A DNA stretch of 64,000 nt from Pseudomonas sp. FEN. Its GTDB lineage: Bacteria; Pseudomonadota; Gammaproteobacteria; Pseudomonadales; Pseudomonadaceae. The translations under genes were made by a program, and so were the position numbers. The stretch spans positions 1-64,000 of the forward strand of contig NZ_CAJFDC010000010.1 of assembly GCF_904067045.1 (NCBI RefSeq), given 5' to 3'. This document shows, one piece after another, positions 35,743 through 45,399 of the stretch; the stretch's first letter is position 1, and each line of letters starts with the position of its first letter. The notes under the pieces were generated by a model. That model was given only the letters and a program-made list of their open reading frames with translations. It searched no databases and had not been told where the DNA came from.

Positions 35743-38700
35743 TGCACCAGGTCCTCGATGCAGTGCCCTGGCCGGTCGAATGACCACTGTTGATGCCTGT
35801 CCTGTTGCAGCCAGGGGCCCCGGGTGTTGTCCTTGAAGACGCGCCAGCGTCGATCATCTTGCTGGACCTGAAAGACTTTTCCACCGACCACCGCGAAGGT
35901 GCTGCCGGTCGTTGGCTCGTGGTGCAGGCCACCGGCCAGATCCAGGGTCATGTCCTCCAGCGCCACGTCATGGGCTTCAAAAGCGAGGATCGCGGCTTTT
36001 TGCCCGCTTGTCAGGCGGCTGTCCGCCCAGGCAGGCATGGGAAAGGGCGACTCGATGACGCCCTCGGTTTCCGTTTGCGCGATTCCGGCGAGGCTCGACG
36101 GGCTCCAGCCCCGGCGCGCCACCGCCAGTTGTGCCAGGCTGATGACGAACGCCTCGATCGCCTCGCTCCAGTGATCCTGCCAGGCTTTTTCCGTCGCATC
36201 CTTGAGCTGCGCAAAGGTCTGCCAGATCAGCAGTGGCAAGCGCAACCGGCCGAGCAGGTACGTCCCGCCCTGGTAAAGACCGCCCTTGAGCCTGGACAGC
36301 ACATTGCTCCAGGCTGGGCTCTGGTCTTGCACGCTTTGCCGACCGAGCAGGTCCTTGAGCAGCGCGGTCGTATCCTGGTAGAGCCGTTGGAACAGGTTGC
36401 CGCGTAGCGGATTGTCACTGATCGCCAGGGCCGCTCGCCGCGCCGTGAATACCTGTCGCGCGTAATGCTCGCGCCGCTCAGGGGCAAGTCTTTCGAGGAC
36501 CCGTTGTTGCAGACTGGTCGAGTCCCGCAGGTCCGCCAGGAATGCCGCTTCATCGGGGTATTCCTGGAAAATCGGCTGGGGGCCCTGTGGGCTGAACAGG
36601 ATTCGCGGGCCGCCCTTGCCGGGTTGCGGGCCGATCAGGTAGAAACCGGCCACCGGGTCGGCTTCGGACTGGGCGTTGCTGATCAATTCCACTGGGCGCA
36701 GGTCGATGCGCTGCCCGTTCAGGGGCTTTCTGGCGAGACCGTCCGGCATCGCCAGCAGGTGTTTGATAAAATCGTGGGCGGTCGCGGACAAGGTGTTCTG
36801 GATCACCTGGGTGAAAGCGTGCAGCAGGCTCTGCCAGAAAAAGTGTTGGCGAAAGGCCGGGTGGCGTTGGCTGTCGGACAGATAGGACTCGAGCAGGTTC
36901 GCATAGTGGCTGCCCACGGCGGCCTCTTGCACCAATGTCTTGAGGCGATCGGGGGTCAGTGCCTTGGGCAGGACACCTTCGAGCATGTGCACCCGCAGCG
37001 AGCTGTGGTCGATGTCGTCGAAGTGCCGCAGGGCGAAGTCGGTCAGCGATTCGCGAATGACCTCGGCGGCATTGCGCAGCGTCAGCACCACACTGATCTT
37101 GTCGGGGTCCAGCCGGGCTGTCGGAAAGTCCCGTGACAGCAGGCTCATGACCTTGGTCCTGGCATTGTCGCGGATATCGGGAATGTCCTGGTGATAGTCG
37201 GGCGTTGTCGCGGCGTCCTGGCGATAGCGGTCGAGCAGGGTTGCCAGGGCGAACTGGCGGCTGTCGCTGGTACCGGCCAACCAGCTTGGCATGGCCAGGT
37301 GCAGGGCGGCGTTCTCCGCGCCCTGGATGGCTTTCTCAAGCGCGGGCAGCGTCGAATGGGCGTCAAGACAAGACTGCAGATGCAGGTGAAAGTGCTCGCC
37401 CGAGTACCCTGAGGCCATGGCCTTGGCGAGATCGCCCAGCGCCTTGTCGACCAGCGAGTGCTGCTGATCGCCGGGCAAGCTGTTTCGAATGAGCTCAAAG
37501 CCCAGTGCCGGATAAGCCTGATGGGGGCTGGGTTGGTTTTGCGCCAGGGGTAAATTCGCCGGTCGTTCGTGTCTGGCGATGTTCTCCAGCAAGGCCAGGC
37601 GTTCCAGAGGGTCATGCAGGCGCCGTTGCAACTCCACTTCGGCGGCCTGAAACGAGTGGAAGGCTTGTGCTCCCTGGACCGGGGTCCAGAGCAGCACGCT
37701 TGCGCAATACTCGGTGTCCAGGCCGCCCCGTTCGGTCAGCAGAAAGCAGTTGTGCAGTTTGACCGGCGCTGCCGCCGCATCGGTCCTGAACGTCAGTGCG
37801 AAGGCGTCTGGAATGAATCCGCGCAAGCCGCGGCGCCGGTCCCGTCGATGGCCATCGAGCAGGTTGTCGAGCAGCTCCAGGTCGGCTTCCCGCAAGGCGC
37901 CCCGTAGCACCTTGAATTGTGCTTCACGGCGCAACCCGCAAATCACGGCTTCGCTCAGCGACTCGGACAGTTCGCCATATACGGAGCGTTGCTGGCGCAG
38001 GTAGTGCCCGAAAAAATCCGCCATGGCCTTGTCGACGATTGTGTTGAGCTGTGCGATGTCCAGGTTGGCGACGCGCGCCCAGTTGCCCTTGGGATCTTTG
38101 CTGAACAGGCCGCTATGGGGGGCCTTTGCCAGCGCGCCGCTGTGTTGGGTCAGGCGCTCCAGGAAATGCTCCACGAGGTTCTGCGAACGGCTGGGCACCT
38201 GCGTCGTATCGCCGAATGTGGGAAGGGCGGACGCATACTGATTGATGTAGAGGTTGTCGGGCGACAGCTTGCCGCCGTGGGCAAGGTTCAGTTCCCTGGA
38301 CAGTTCGCTTTGGATGAAGCCCTTGAGGCTCGGGCGTCTGTCCAGCCCCTCGGCGAGGCGGGTCTTGAGCGTGTTCAGCGTTTTCAGCTGGTACCTGACG
38401 GTCTCCAGCGTCGGCAGCAGGGTGCGTCGCCGGCTCGGCTCGACGAGTTTCTCGCTGGGCGAAAGGTCCAGGCGGTGGCTCCAGCGACCCAGGGGCGTGA
38501 GTGTCGCCAGGCGCGGGTCGATCAAGGCTCGAACATCCAGTGCTTGCTCGAACGCCGCGGCGAGTGCCAGCGCGCCGTTGCTGGTGCGATAGCGCTCGAA
38601 GACGTATTTCACGTTATCCCGTTGTTTGGCGACAATGCTGTCGAGCTGTTCGGTGAACACCGACAGGTTGCCCGGTAGCAGCGCGGTGCCGGTGATTTGC

Positions 38701-39620
38701 GAGTTCTTCAAGTCAGCGCGTTCGCGCAGTGACAGGCCGTGGCGCAGCTCATCGCCTTGATCGGGGTCCTGAAGTCGTGCCTTGACCGAGGCCAGCAGTG
38801 CTGGTTCGCTTTCGAACGTCTGTAATCGAGCGGCGGCATAGAGGAAGAAACCTGGCTGTTGCTGGCGCTCGCTGCGCACGACAAAGGCGTTGGCCAGTAC
38901 TGACGAGCGTTCGCTGGTTTTGATCTCCAGGGAGTAGACCGTCAGATCCCGCAGGCGCGTGGCTTCCAGAGGGTAGAGCCCGCACAGGAGGTAGCCGTCC
39001 TCGGGACTGAGTGCATTCCAGTCCCGCTCTTGCAGCAGTTCGGCTCGAAAGCGCGTGCCCATGGCGTCGATGAACAGCTCCTGGCGTGCTTGCCCGTTGT
39101 CGAGAGGCTCTTTCCAGAAGGCCCGCAGTGCGCTTTCCAAGTGGTTGATCAATTGGTCGGAGAGATTCGCAATGGTCTTTTCCCACGTCGCGGTATCCGT
39201 TACCGAGCAGACGTAGCCGGGGGCAACGAACTCGCGGGTCTGCCCCGTGGGCCAACCGCCCCGGTTGTAGCATTCCAGCAAGGTCTCGCTGAGCGACCGG
39301 GTCGAGATCCGCCGCAGTGGAAGCGAGGCCGCGTGCCCGTCCGAGGTCGGCGGTTCATAGCTGATGACCCGCAGGGAACTCAGGCTGACTTGGGCGAAGC
39401 GTTGGCCCAGCGTGCGTTCGAGCAGTTGGTCGAGCAGGGACTTCAGCGGGGGCAGCCTGAGCAATTCGTCATGCAGGTTCTTCAGGGTGTGGTCGAGGTT
39501 GTTTTCAATGGATTGGCGCCGATTGGCCTGGGTGATCTGCAGCGCTGTTTCCCGTGCGTTGGGGGCATCGCGCAGTTCCAGGGCTTCGGAGAACTCGTAG
39601 GGGGATGAATCGAGGGTCAT
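35739..39620 (-). CDS. Large DUF6543 (dermonecrotic-toxin-domain)-like protein
   Basis: A 1293-residue protein of the large Pseudomonas toxin-like class; no signal peptide or membrane helix stands out. The same kind of module appears twice: an early FFLYAAARLQTFESEPALLASV and a late GFYLIGPQPGKGGPRILFSP with FQEYPDEAAFLADL. Such modules are typical of DUF6543. The C-terminus (GSTFAVVGGKVFQVQQDDRR, then GPWLQQDRHQQW) looks like the beta-rich end of that family. ATG 39620 is chosen because GAAGG lies 8 bases upstream; the longer frame runs through the DUF883 gene. Host-cell toxicity is inference. Confidence 0.62.
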   Translation of the reverse strand: MTLDSSPYEFSEALELRDAPNARETALQITQANRRQSIENNLDHTLKNLHDELLRLPPLKSLLDQLLERTLGQRFAQVSLSSLRVISYEPPTSDGHAASLPLRRISTRSLSETLLECYNRGGWPTGQTREFVAPGYVCSVTDTATWEKTIANLSDQLINHLESALRAFWKEPLDNGQARQELFIDAMGTRFRAELLQERDWNALSPEDGYLLCGLYPLEATRLRDLTVYSLEIKTSERSSVLANAFVVRSERQQQPGFFLYAAARLQTFESEPALLASVKARLQDPDQGDELRHGLSLRERADLKNSQITGTALLPGNLSVFTEQLDSIVAKQRDNVKYVFERYRTSNGALALAAAFEQALDVRALIDPRLATLTPLGRWSHRLDLSPSEKLVEPSRRRTLLPTLETVRYQLKTLNTLKTRLAEGLDRRPSLKGFIQSELSRELNLAHGGKLSPDNLYINQYASALPTFGDTTQVPSRSQNLVEHFLERLTQHSGALAKAPHSGLFSKDPKGNWARVANLDIAQLNTIVDKAMADFFGHYLRQQRSVYGELSESLSEAVICGLRREAQFKVLRGALREADLELLDNLLDGHRRDRRRGLRGFIPDAFALTFRTDAAAAPVKLHNCFLLTERGGLDTEYCASVLLWTPVQGAQAFHSFQAAEVELQRRLHDPLERLALLENIARHERPANLPLAQNQPSPHQAYPALGFELIRNSLPGDQQHSLVDKALGDLAKAMASGYSGEHFHLHLQSCLDAHSTLPALEKAIQGAENAALHLAMPSWLAGTSDSRQFALATLLDRYRQDAATTPDYHQDIPDIRDNARTKVMSLLSRDFPTARLDPDKISVVLTLRNAAEVIRESLTDFALRHFDDIDHSSLRVHMLEGVLPKALTPDRLKTLVQEAAVGSHYANLLESYLSDSQRHPAFRQHFFWQSLLHAFTQVIQNTLSATAHDFIKHLLAMPDGLARKPLNGQRIDLRPVELISNAQSEADPVAGFYLIGPQPGKGGPRILFSPQGPQPIFQEYPDEAAFLADLRDSTSLQQRVLERLAPERREHYARQVFTARRAALAISDNPLRGNLFQRLYQDTTALLKDLLGRQSVQDQSPAWSNVLSRLKGGLYQGGTYLLGRLRLPLLIWQTFAQLKDATEKAWQDHWSEAIEAFVISLAQLAVARRGWSPSSLAGIAQTETEGVIESPFPMPAWADSRLTSGQKAAILAFEAHDVALEDMTLDLAGGLHHEPTTGSTFAVVGGKVFQVQQDDRRWRVFKDNTRGPWLQQDRHQQWSFDRPGHCIEDLVQ

Positions 39621-39786
39621 GGTTTTTGCCTTCGTTCGTACTGACGAACCGCTGGGCACTGGCAGGCCAGGCTTGGCGGGGAATGGCAAAAACGCTATCG
39701 AATGGCGCGGCGGTGGAGGTGGTAGATAGTCCTTCGGCGGCCGTGTCCCTTGTCGGGCGACAAGGGACCGTACAAGCAGGGAGCAA

Positions 39787-40107
39787 TCAGTGACGACGGC
39801 CCAGCAGCAGGCCGACCACCAGGCCGAAGCCAGCGGAAATCGCCACGGTCTGCCACGGATGGCCGCCGATATAGATTTCAGTCGCCTCGACCGCTGGCTG
39901 GGTGCTTTCACGCACATGCGTCACCGATTCCAGCGCCTGCTTGAGCTTCTGGCTGATCTGGCTACGCAGGCTCTCGCCTTCCTCGCCGACCAGCGAGGCG
40001 CTTTCCTTCAGCAGTCTTTCCGACTCCTGGATCAGTGCTTGCAACTCGCTGAAGGCCTGGTCCTTGATCTGGTCCTCGGCGGCTTGTATGGCGGATTTAC
40101 GGGCCAT
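39787..40107 (-). CDS. DUF883 (ElaB/YqjD-like) inner-membrane protein
   Basis: A 106-residue tail-anchored protein. A long amphipathic coiled coil (about residues 8-80) is followed by a C-terminal membrane segment (QTVAISAGFGLVVGLLLGRR). ElaB/YqjD proteins bind ribosomes at the membrane in stationary phase. A GAAAGGAAG ribosome site precedes the ATG. A perfect hairpin (39745-39768) without a U-run lies downstream. Confidence 0.87.
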   Translation of the reverse strand: MARKSAIQAAEDQIKDQAFSELQALIQESERLLKESASLVGEEGESLRSQISQKLKQALESVTHVRESTQPAVEATEIYIGGHPWQTVAISAGFGLVVGLLLGRRH

Positions 40108-40274
40108 GGCAATCTTCCTTTCAAGTGAGTGATGCGGTGAATAATGGGAGTCGGTTGGGCGGGGGAAAGTTGCAAGTTTTTCAGTCCGGGATCTTGGCTG
40201 GCTCCAAAATCCACGGCCGGATATTTCTATCGACAGTGTAAGATACGACTCTATTTACACCGCAGGATTTTCCA

Positions 40275-40529
40275 ATGAGCTTCAATCTGGCTAACAAGTC
40301 CCTGGCCGAGCGTGCCGCCATCGAAGACGAAAAGTCGCGGCTGTTCGACCTCTGGCAGAGCAACCTGGGCAAGGCCAAGGGCGAGGCCGCGCGCCTGTTC
40401 GGCGAGCGTGCCAAGCGCAAGGGCAAGTGGGCGGAATGGGTGCGCGCGGAACTCGACACCTTGTCGCCGCCGGAATACACCAGCATGGTACGCAGTGAAG
40501 TCAACCGGCTGATGGCCGCGGCCAAGTAA
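40275..40529 (+). CDS. Conserved small hypothetical protein
   Basis: An 84-residue highly charged protein (LANKSLAERAAIEDEKSRLF, then ERAKRKGKWAEWVRAELDTL) with codon use like its neighbours. I do not recognise a named family. It is predicted helical and cytosolic. It is convergent with the Gre-family gene, with 9 bases between the stops. Confidence 0.65.
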   Translation: MSFNLANKSLAERAAIEDEKSRLFDLWQSNLGKAKGEAARLFGERAKRKGKWAEWVRAELDTLSPPEYTSMVRSEVNRLMAAAK

Positions 40530-40538
40530 GCCCGGGAC

Positions 40539-41024
40539 TCACTCCACCCGGATGACACTATAGCGCTGGGCCACGCCGTCGACCTTGATCTCCACGTCGT
40601 CACCCTCCTGTTTGCCCAGCAACGCCGCGCCCAAGGGCGAGCGCGGGCTGATGACCGTGATCAGTTGGCCCGCGCCCTCGATCTTGAGTCCGGCGGCGTC
40701 GGGCGCCAGAAACAGCCATTGTTCGCTGCCGTTCTCGGCCTCGAGTGCCAGCAGGGCACCCAACTGGATACCGTTCCGCTCGTCGTAAGGACGCAGGGGC
40801 AGTTCCCGGCAGCGCTTGAGGGCCTGGCGGATTTCCTCCATGCGCCGGGCTTGTCCGGTGGCCAGGTATGAAGCCTCCAGGCCCAGGGTGTCGTACTTGT
40901 TCTCGGCGACGTTTTCCTCGTGGGTCGCGGTTTCGTAGGCGGTTTGCGCGGCGCGCTGCAAGACGTCGAGATCGATTTCCAGCTGTTCCAGGAGCCGTTG
41001 CCGCACGGCGTGTTTGTCCATCAT
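40539..41024 (-). CDS. GreA/GreB-family elongation factor-like protein
   Basis: A 161-residue protein with an N-terminal helical region (residues 5-85) and a C-terminal GreA/B domain ending SPLGAALLGKQEGDDVEI. Gre factors rescue backtracked RNA polymerase, while related Rnk-type proteins only share the fold. The start is ATG 41024; a TTG at 41039 overlapping the upstream stop is possible but has no ribosome site. It overlaps or abuts the membrane protein gene upstream, suggesting an operon. Confidence 0.75.
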   Translation of the reverse strand: MMDKHAVRQRLLEQLEIDLDVLQRAAQTAYETATHEENVAENKYDTLGLEASYLATGQARRMEEIRQALKRCRELPLRPYDERNGIQLGALLALEAENGSEQWLFLAPDAAGLKIEGAGQLITVISPRSPLGAALLGKQEGDDVEIKVDGVAQRYSVIRVE

Positions 41025-41035
41025 GCTGATGTCGC

Positions 41036-41452
41036 TCAATTGCAGAACTGCAGCACGTTGGCCCGGCTCTTGTCAGTGGGCGCGGTCTGGTCCTGTTGCA
41101 GCCAGAACTGGCACTTGGGGTTGGACAGGTTGCGGTAGCTGCTGCGGGCCTGTTCCAGGCGCTGCTGTTCTTCGTTCTTGAAGAGGTTCTGTTTGTATTG
41201 CTCGAACATCTGCGTCGAATCGCCGCCGCTTTGCGGCGCGCTGGTGGTGACCGCGGGCGGCGGGTTAGTCAGTTGGCGGGCGGCCTCGGCCAACGGCGCC
41301 AGGGACTGTGGGACAAAGATCCGTGCCAGCAGCCAGGCCGTCAGCGCCAGGACCATGCCGCCCACCCAGATGCCCAGGGCGATGCTGGCGGTCAATTGCA
41401 GTGGATTGAGGCTGATATAGAGTGGACGACGCGCTTGTCGGCGGTAAGACAT
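41036..41452 (-). CDS. Conserved membrane-anchored hypothetical protein
   Basis: A 138-residue protein with one N-terminal membrane helix (LTASIALGIWVGGMVLALTA), a Pro/Ala/Ser linker and a C-terminal domain with CQFWLQQ and a terminal FCN. The ATG follows GGAGG closely. It is widespread next to earP in Pseudomonas by my recollection; the function is unknown. Confidence 0.65.
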   Translation of the reverse strand: MSYRRQARRPLYISLNPLQLTASIALGIWVGGMVLALTAWLLARIFVPQSLAPLAEAARQLTNPPPAVTTSAPQSGGDSTQMFEQYKQNLFKNEEQQRLEQARSSYRNLSNPKCQFWLQQDQTAPTDKSRANVLQFCN

Positions 41453-41576
41453 GGGACCTCCTGGCAGGGCGATTTGGAGCAAAGGGCGATTGTCGCATGA
41501 AGATTAATCGACATCGGCTCTTCTGCGCGCGTGGATTTATGCGGACAATCGAGGTTTTTGCCAAGCGGAGCCTGGA

Positions 41577-42710
41577 ATGAAGGCCACCTGGGATATTTTC
41601 TGTACGGTTGTGGATAACTTCGGCGATATCGGGGTGACCTGGCGCCTGGCCCGACAGCTGGCCGCCGAACATGACTGTGCCGTGCGCCTGTGGGTCGATG
41701 ACCTGCGAGCTTTCGAGCACCTGTGCCCGGCGATCGATGTCGCGCTCGACCGGCAGACGCAGCGCGGGATCGAGGTGTGCCGCTGGTCGACGCCCTGGGC
41801 GGCGGCACAGGCGGCCGATGTGGTGATCGCGGCCTTTGCCTGTTCGTTGCCCCATGCTTACATGGAGGCCATGGCGGCACGGGACAAGGCGCCGTTATGG
41901 CTCAATCTCGACTACCTCAGCGCCGAAGAGTGGATCGTCGGTTGCCACGGGCTGCCATCGGTCAAGTTCAGGCAGGTGCAGAAATACTTCTTTTTTCCGG
42001 GATTTCAAGCCGGGACCGGCGGTCTGTTGCGTGAAGCCGGGCTGCTCGAGCAGCGCCGGGCTTTTGTCCAGGATCCACGGGCGCGCGGTGATTTCCTGCG
42101 TGGACTGGGCGTCGAGCCGACGGACGGTGTACGGTTCATCTCGCTGTTCGCCTATGAGAACGAAGGACTGGCCAGCTGGCTCGATGCCCTGGCGATCGAT
42201 CCCCGGCCAACCCGGTTGCTGGTGCCCGAAGGGCGTATTCTGGGCGATGTCCAGCAATGGCTGGGGCGCGCGGGCCTGGCGGCGGGTGCCCGTGAAGTCC
42301 GTGGCCAGCTGACGGTACAGGTGCTACCGTTCGTCCCTCAGGAGGATTACGACCGCCTGCTGTGGAGCTGCGACTTCAACGCGGTGCGCGGCGAAGACTC
42401 GTTCGTCCGGGCGCAATGGGCGGGGCGCCCGCTGCTCTGGCACATCTATCGTCAGGACGACGACGCTCACCTGGATAAGCTGGAAGCCTTTCTCGTGTTG
42501 TACACCCAAGGCCTCTCAGCGCCAGCCAAGGCGGCGTTCGAGGGCTGGTGGCGGGCCTGGAATACGGCGGGCGACATGGCCCCGGGCTGGAAGGCGGTGC
42601 TGGAAAACGAGCGCGAACTGACCGAACACGCCGAGCGCTGGTGTCTGGAACAGGCTTCGCGGACCGATCTTGCCACGGCGCTGGTGAAGCTTTACCTAAA
42701 TTGGATATGA
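41577..42710 (+). CDS. earP: EF-P arginine rhamnosyltransferase EarP
   Basis: A 377-residue inverting GT104 glycosyltransferase that transfers rhamnose from dTDP-L-rhamnose to Arg32 of EF-P. The N-terminus WDIFCTVVDNFGDIGVTWRL carries the catalytic Asp13 and Asp17. Donor-site residues lie in the C-terminal lobe near FNAVRGEDSFVRAQWAG. The EF-P gene is 48 bases downstream. Confidence 0.95.
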   Translation: MKATWDIFCTVVDNFGDIGVTWRLARQLAAEHDCAVRLWVDDLRAFEHLCPAIDVALDRQTQRGIEVCRWSTPWAAAQAADVVIAAFACSLPHAYMEAMAARDKAPLWLNLDYLSAEEWIVGCHGLPSVKFRQVQKYFFFPGFQAGTGGLLREAGLLEQRRAFVQDPRARGDFLRGLGVEPTDGVRFISLFAYENEGLASWLDALAIDPRPTRLLVPEGRILGDVQQWLGRAGLAAGAREVRGQLTVQVLPFVPQEDYDRLLWSCDFNAVRGEDSFVRAQWAGRPLLWHIYRQDDDAHLDKLEAFLVLYTQGLSAPAKAAFEGWWRAWNTAGDMAPGWKAVLENERELTEHAERWCLEQASRTDLATALVKLYLNWI

Positions 42711-42758
42711 TACGCGGCCTAGATTTATGTACATCCCATCCAAATTCGGATATTCGCA

Positions 42759-43328
42759 ATGAAAACTGGTAAAGAACTGAAACCCGGTACCGTGATCCGT
42801 ATCGACAACGATCCTTGGCTGGTTCAGAAAGCTGAATTCACCAAGTCCGGTCGTAACAGCGCGATCATGAAGACCAAGCTGAAGAACCTGCTGACCGGCT
42901 ACAAGACCGAAACCGTCTACAGCGCCGACGATAAACTGGACGACGTGATCCTCGACCGTAAGGAAGCGACCCTGTCCTTCATCAGCGGCGACTCCTACAC
43001 GTTCATGGACACCACCGACTACACCATGTACGAGCTGAACGCCGAAGACATCGAGGCCGTTCTGCCGTTCGTCGAAGAAGGCATGACCGACGTCTGCGAA
43101 GCCGTGTTCTTCGAAGACCGTCTGGTATCCGTGGAGCTGCCGACCACCATCGTGCGTCAGGTTGACTACACCGAAGGTTCCGCTCGCGGTGACACTTCCG
43201 GCAAGGTGATGAAGCCTGCCAAACTGAAGAACGGTACCGAACTGTCGGTAGCTGACTTCATCGAAATCGGCGACATGATCGAGATCGATACCCGTGAAGG
43301 CGGTTCCTATAAAGGCCGTGCCAAATAA
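42759..43328 (+). CDS. efp: Elongation factor P
   Basis: A 189-residue translation factor that resolves ribosome stalls at polyproline. The acceptor loop is TKSGRNSA with Arg32, the residue rhamnosylated by EarP, rather than the lysine used in enterics. The three KOW/OB beta-barrel domains are complete. It is followed 28 bases later by a strong terminator. Confidence 0.98.
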   Translation: MKTGKELKPGTVIRIDNDPWLVQKAEFTKSGRNSAIMKTKLKNLLTGYKTETVYSADDKLDDVILDRKEATLSFISGDSYTFMDTTDYTMYELNAEDIEAVLPFVEEGMTDVCEAVFFEDRLVSVELPTTIVRQVDYTEGSARGDTSGKVMKPAKLKNGTELSVADFIEIGDMIEIDTREGGSYKGRAK

Positions 43329-43356
43329 GCACTGCTTTTCGCCGCACGAACAAAGA

Positions 43357-43382
43357 AGCCCGGACATGCTCCGGGCTTTTTT
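43357..43382 (+). terminator. Rho-independent terminator of efp
   Basis: The perfect 8-bp stem AGCCCGGA-CATGC-TCCGGGCT leads directly into a six-base T-run that includes the last stem base. Confidence 0.85.
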
Positions 43383-43507
43383 GTGTCTGCATATTTCTGG
43401 GGCGACACCGCGATCCCTTGTGGACAGGCTTGCCGGAGATGGCTTGCGTTTGAGCCACGCAAGGCTCAAGGGCCTCTTCGCGGCGGTGCGGCGTCCCGAC
43501 AAGCCTT

Positions 43508-43607
43508 GCTCCTACAGTTTCTCGGCGGACACAGCAGCGGCGGACGACACAAACCTGTAGGAGCGGCCGGTCGACGCTCGATTGCCCGCGAAGACGTCGG
43601 TTCAGGC
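43508..43607. repeat. Degenerate REPIN
   Basis: GCTCCTACAG (43508-43517) and CTGTAGGAGC (43555-43564) form inverted arms, followed by GGCCGGTCGACGCTCGATTG and GCCCGCGAAGAC, a common Pseudomonas REP body. It lies in the 329-base gap after efp, which holds no gene. Confidence 0.55.
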
Positions 43608-43657
43608 GCTGCCGGACGAAGGGGCTGCATCGCTGGCAATCCTACCGAGGACGATGT

Positions 43658-44668
43658 TTATTTCAGGTGTTCTTTCAGCTCTTGCGAAGCCTGCAACATG
43701 GCCGAACGCACTTCCGGCACCTGGCTGACCACATTGAGCAAGCCGAAGTCGTGGATCATGCCGTTGTAGCGCACGCTGGTCACCGCTACGCCGGCCTCAT
43801 CCAGCTTGCGCCCGTAGGCCTCGCCCTCGTCCCGCAGCACATCGGCCCCGGCGGTCTGGATCAGCGCGGGCGGCAGGCCCTTGAGCTGATCCGGGGTCGC
43901 GCGTAGCGGCGAGGCATAGATCTCGCCGCGTTGCTTGGCGTCCGTGGTGTAGTTGTCCCAGAACCATTTCATCATGTTCTTGCTGAGGAAGTGCCCCTCG
44001 GCGTACTGGTTGTAGGATGCGGTTTCGAAATTGGCATCGGTCACCGGCCACAACAACAGCTGGAACTTGATCGCCGGCGTACCCTTGTCCTTGGCCATCA
44101 GGCTGACCACCGCGGCCATGTTGCCGCCGACGCTGTTGCCGGCCACGGCCAGGCGCTGGCCATCGAGATTGATCTCCTTGCCGTGCTCCGCGACCCATTT
44201 TGTCGCGGCGTAGGCCTGGTTGATCGCCACCGGGTAGTGCGCTTCCGGGGACGGCGTGTAGTTGACGAACACCGCCGCCGCACCCGACCCGACCACCAGG
44301 TCACGCACCAGTCGCTCGTGGGTCGGGAAGTCCCCGAGGACCCAGCCGCCACCGTGGAAGAACATGAACACCGGCAGCCTGCCCTTGACCCCGGCCGGTC
44401 GGACGATGGTCAGTTGCAACGGCTTGCCGTCGACCTGGATGGTCTTCTGGCTGACGTCGGCACGCGGCAGGGTCAGCTTGACCCCCGACTGCGCACCGGA
44501 CAGCACGGCACGGGCTTCTGTCGGCGTCATCTGTTCCATCGGCTTGCCGCCGCCGCTGTTCAAGGCATTGAGAAACGCCTGGGTGTTGTATTCGACATCA
44601 CCGGCGAAGGCGCTCTGGACGGACAGCGCGAGCAGGGTACCGGTCAGGACTTTGCTGAAAGTGTTCAT
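43658..44668 (-). CDS. Exported alpha/beta hydrolase (HSL-type esterase)
   Basis: A 336-residue esterase/lipase-like enzyme. The signal peptide is MNTFSKVLTGTLLALSVQSA followed by FA/GD, so it should act in the periplasm or outside. The oxyanion motif is FFHGGGWVLG, the nucleophile elbow is GNSVGG, the acid is expected near TAGADVLRDEG, and the catalytic His is in GMIHDFG. It lies 26 bases after ohr, so it is probably co-transcribed with it. Confidence 0.87.
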   Translation of the reverse strand: MNTFSKVLTGTLLALSVQSAFAGDVEYNTQAFLNALNSGGGKPMEQMTPTEARAVLSGAQSGVKLTLPRADVSQKTIQVDGKPLQLTIVRPAGVKGRLPVFMFFHGGGWVLGDFPTHERLVRDLVVGSGAAAVFVNYTPSPEAHYPVAINQAYAATKWVAEHGKEINLDGQRLAVAGNSVGGNMAAVVSLMAKDKGTPAIKFQLLLWPVTDANFETASYNQYAEGHFLSKNMMKWFWDNYTTDAKQRGEIYASPLRATPDQLKGLPPALIQTAGADVLRDEGEAYGRKLDEAGVAVTSVRYNGMIHDFGLLNVVSQVPEVRSAMLQASQELKEHLK

Positions 44669-44694
44669 GTTCGGATCCTTGAATGACGAGATGG

Positions 44695-45114
44695 TTAGAC
44701 GCTGACGTGCAGACGTACGTCGACGTTGCCACGGGTGGCGTTGGAGTACGGGCAGACCTGGTGGGCCGCCTCGACCAGGCTCTGCGCGTCGGCTTGTTCC
44801 AGGCCCGGCAGGCTGATGTGCAAGTCGATATCCAGGCCGAAACCACCGGGAATCTGACCGATGCCGACATGGGCGGTGATCGCCGCGTCGGCCGGGATCT
44901 GGCGCTTGCTCTGGCTGGCGACGAATTTCAGGGCGCCGATGAAGCAGGCCGAGTAACCGGCGGCGAACAGTTGTTCCGGGTTGGTCGCCGCACCGCCGGC
45001 ACCGCCGAGTTCTTTCGGGGTGGCGAGCTTGACGTCGAGAACCTGGTCACTGGAAACCGCACGACCGTCACGGCCACCGGTGGAGGTTGCGATTGCGGTA
45101 TAGAGCGTTTGCAT
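44695..45114 (-). CDS. ohr: Organic hydroperoxide resistance protein Ohr
   Basis: A 139-residue thiol peroxidase that reduces organic and lipid hydroperoxides. The catalytic and resolving cysteines are Cys57 (YSACF) and Cys121 (VCPYSNAT), with the conserved GGRDGR near the N-terminus. ATG 45114 is chosen because the family starts MQTLYTAIAT; the longer frame adds five residues. The upstream gap carries probable OhrR operators. Confidence 0.95.
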   Translation of the reverse strand: MQTLYTAIATSTGGRDGRAVSSDQVLDVKLATPKELGGAGGAATNPEQLFAAGYSACFIGALKFVASQSKRQIPADAAITAHVGIGQIPGGFGLDIDLHISLPGLEQADAQSLVEAAHQVCPYSNATRGNVDVRLHVSV

Positions 45115-45146
45115 GGTGAGCCTCGTCATTTGAAGTTTGTAATTAT

Positions 45147-45209
45147 GCGCAAAATGTTAGCGCGTTAACTAAGTGCGGGATAAATGTATCTCGCAAATAT
45201 TTTGCGCGC
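45147..45209. promoter_or_regulatory. Candidate OhrR operator region upstream of ohr
   Basis: An AT-rich stretch holds a near-palindrome GTTAGCGCGTTAAC (45156-45169), a dispersed pair GCGCAAAAT/ATTTTGCGC (45147-45155 and 45199-45207) and CGCAAATATTTTGCG around 45192-45206. These are plausible MarR-type sites; binding by OhrR is inference from position. Confidence 0.4.
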
Positions 45210-45335
45210 AAGATAAATTTTCAAAAAGCTGGATTCGATTTTTACGGATGGGTCGGGGAGGGAGCTTAACGGTAACCGTGAGGGGATAGCCGCGAGCCGG
45301 ATCGCCTCCGCAGCTAGGAGCGATCCGACTTTTCT

Positions 45336-45372
45336 GTAGGAATGGCCGGTGGACGTTCGATTGCCAGGGCTC
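45336..45372. repeat. Decayed REP sequence
   Basis: TGTAGGAATGGCCGGTGGAC followed by GTTCGATTGCC differs at few places from the REP body at 43557-43592. It is a single copy without a clear partner. Confidence 0.4.
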
Positions 45373-45399
45373 AGGGCGAAGCGCTGAAAAGGCGAAGGC

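Noticed and set aside
39745..39768. Perfect GTCCCTTGTC/GACAAGGGAC hairpin downstream of the DUF883 gene
   Set aside because: It has no U-run, so intrinsic termination cannot be supported; noted only.
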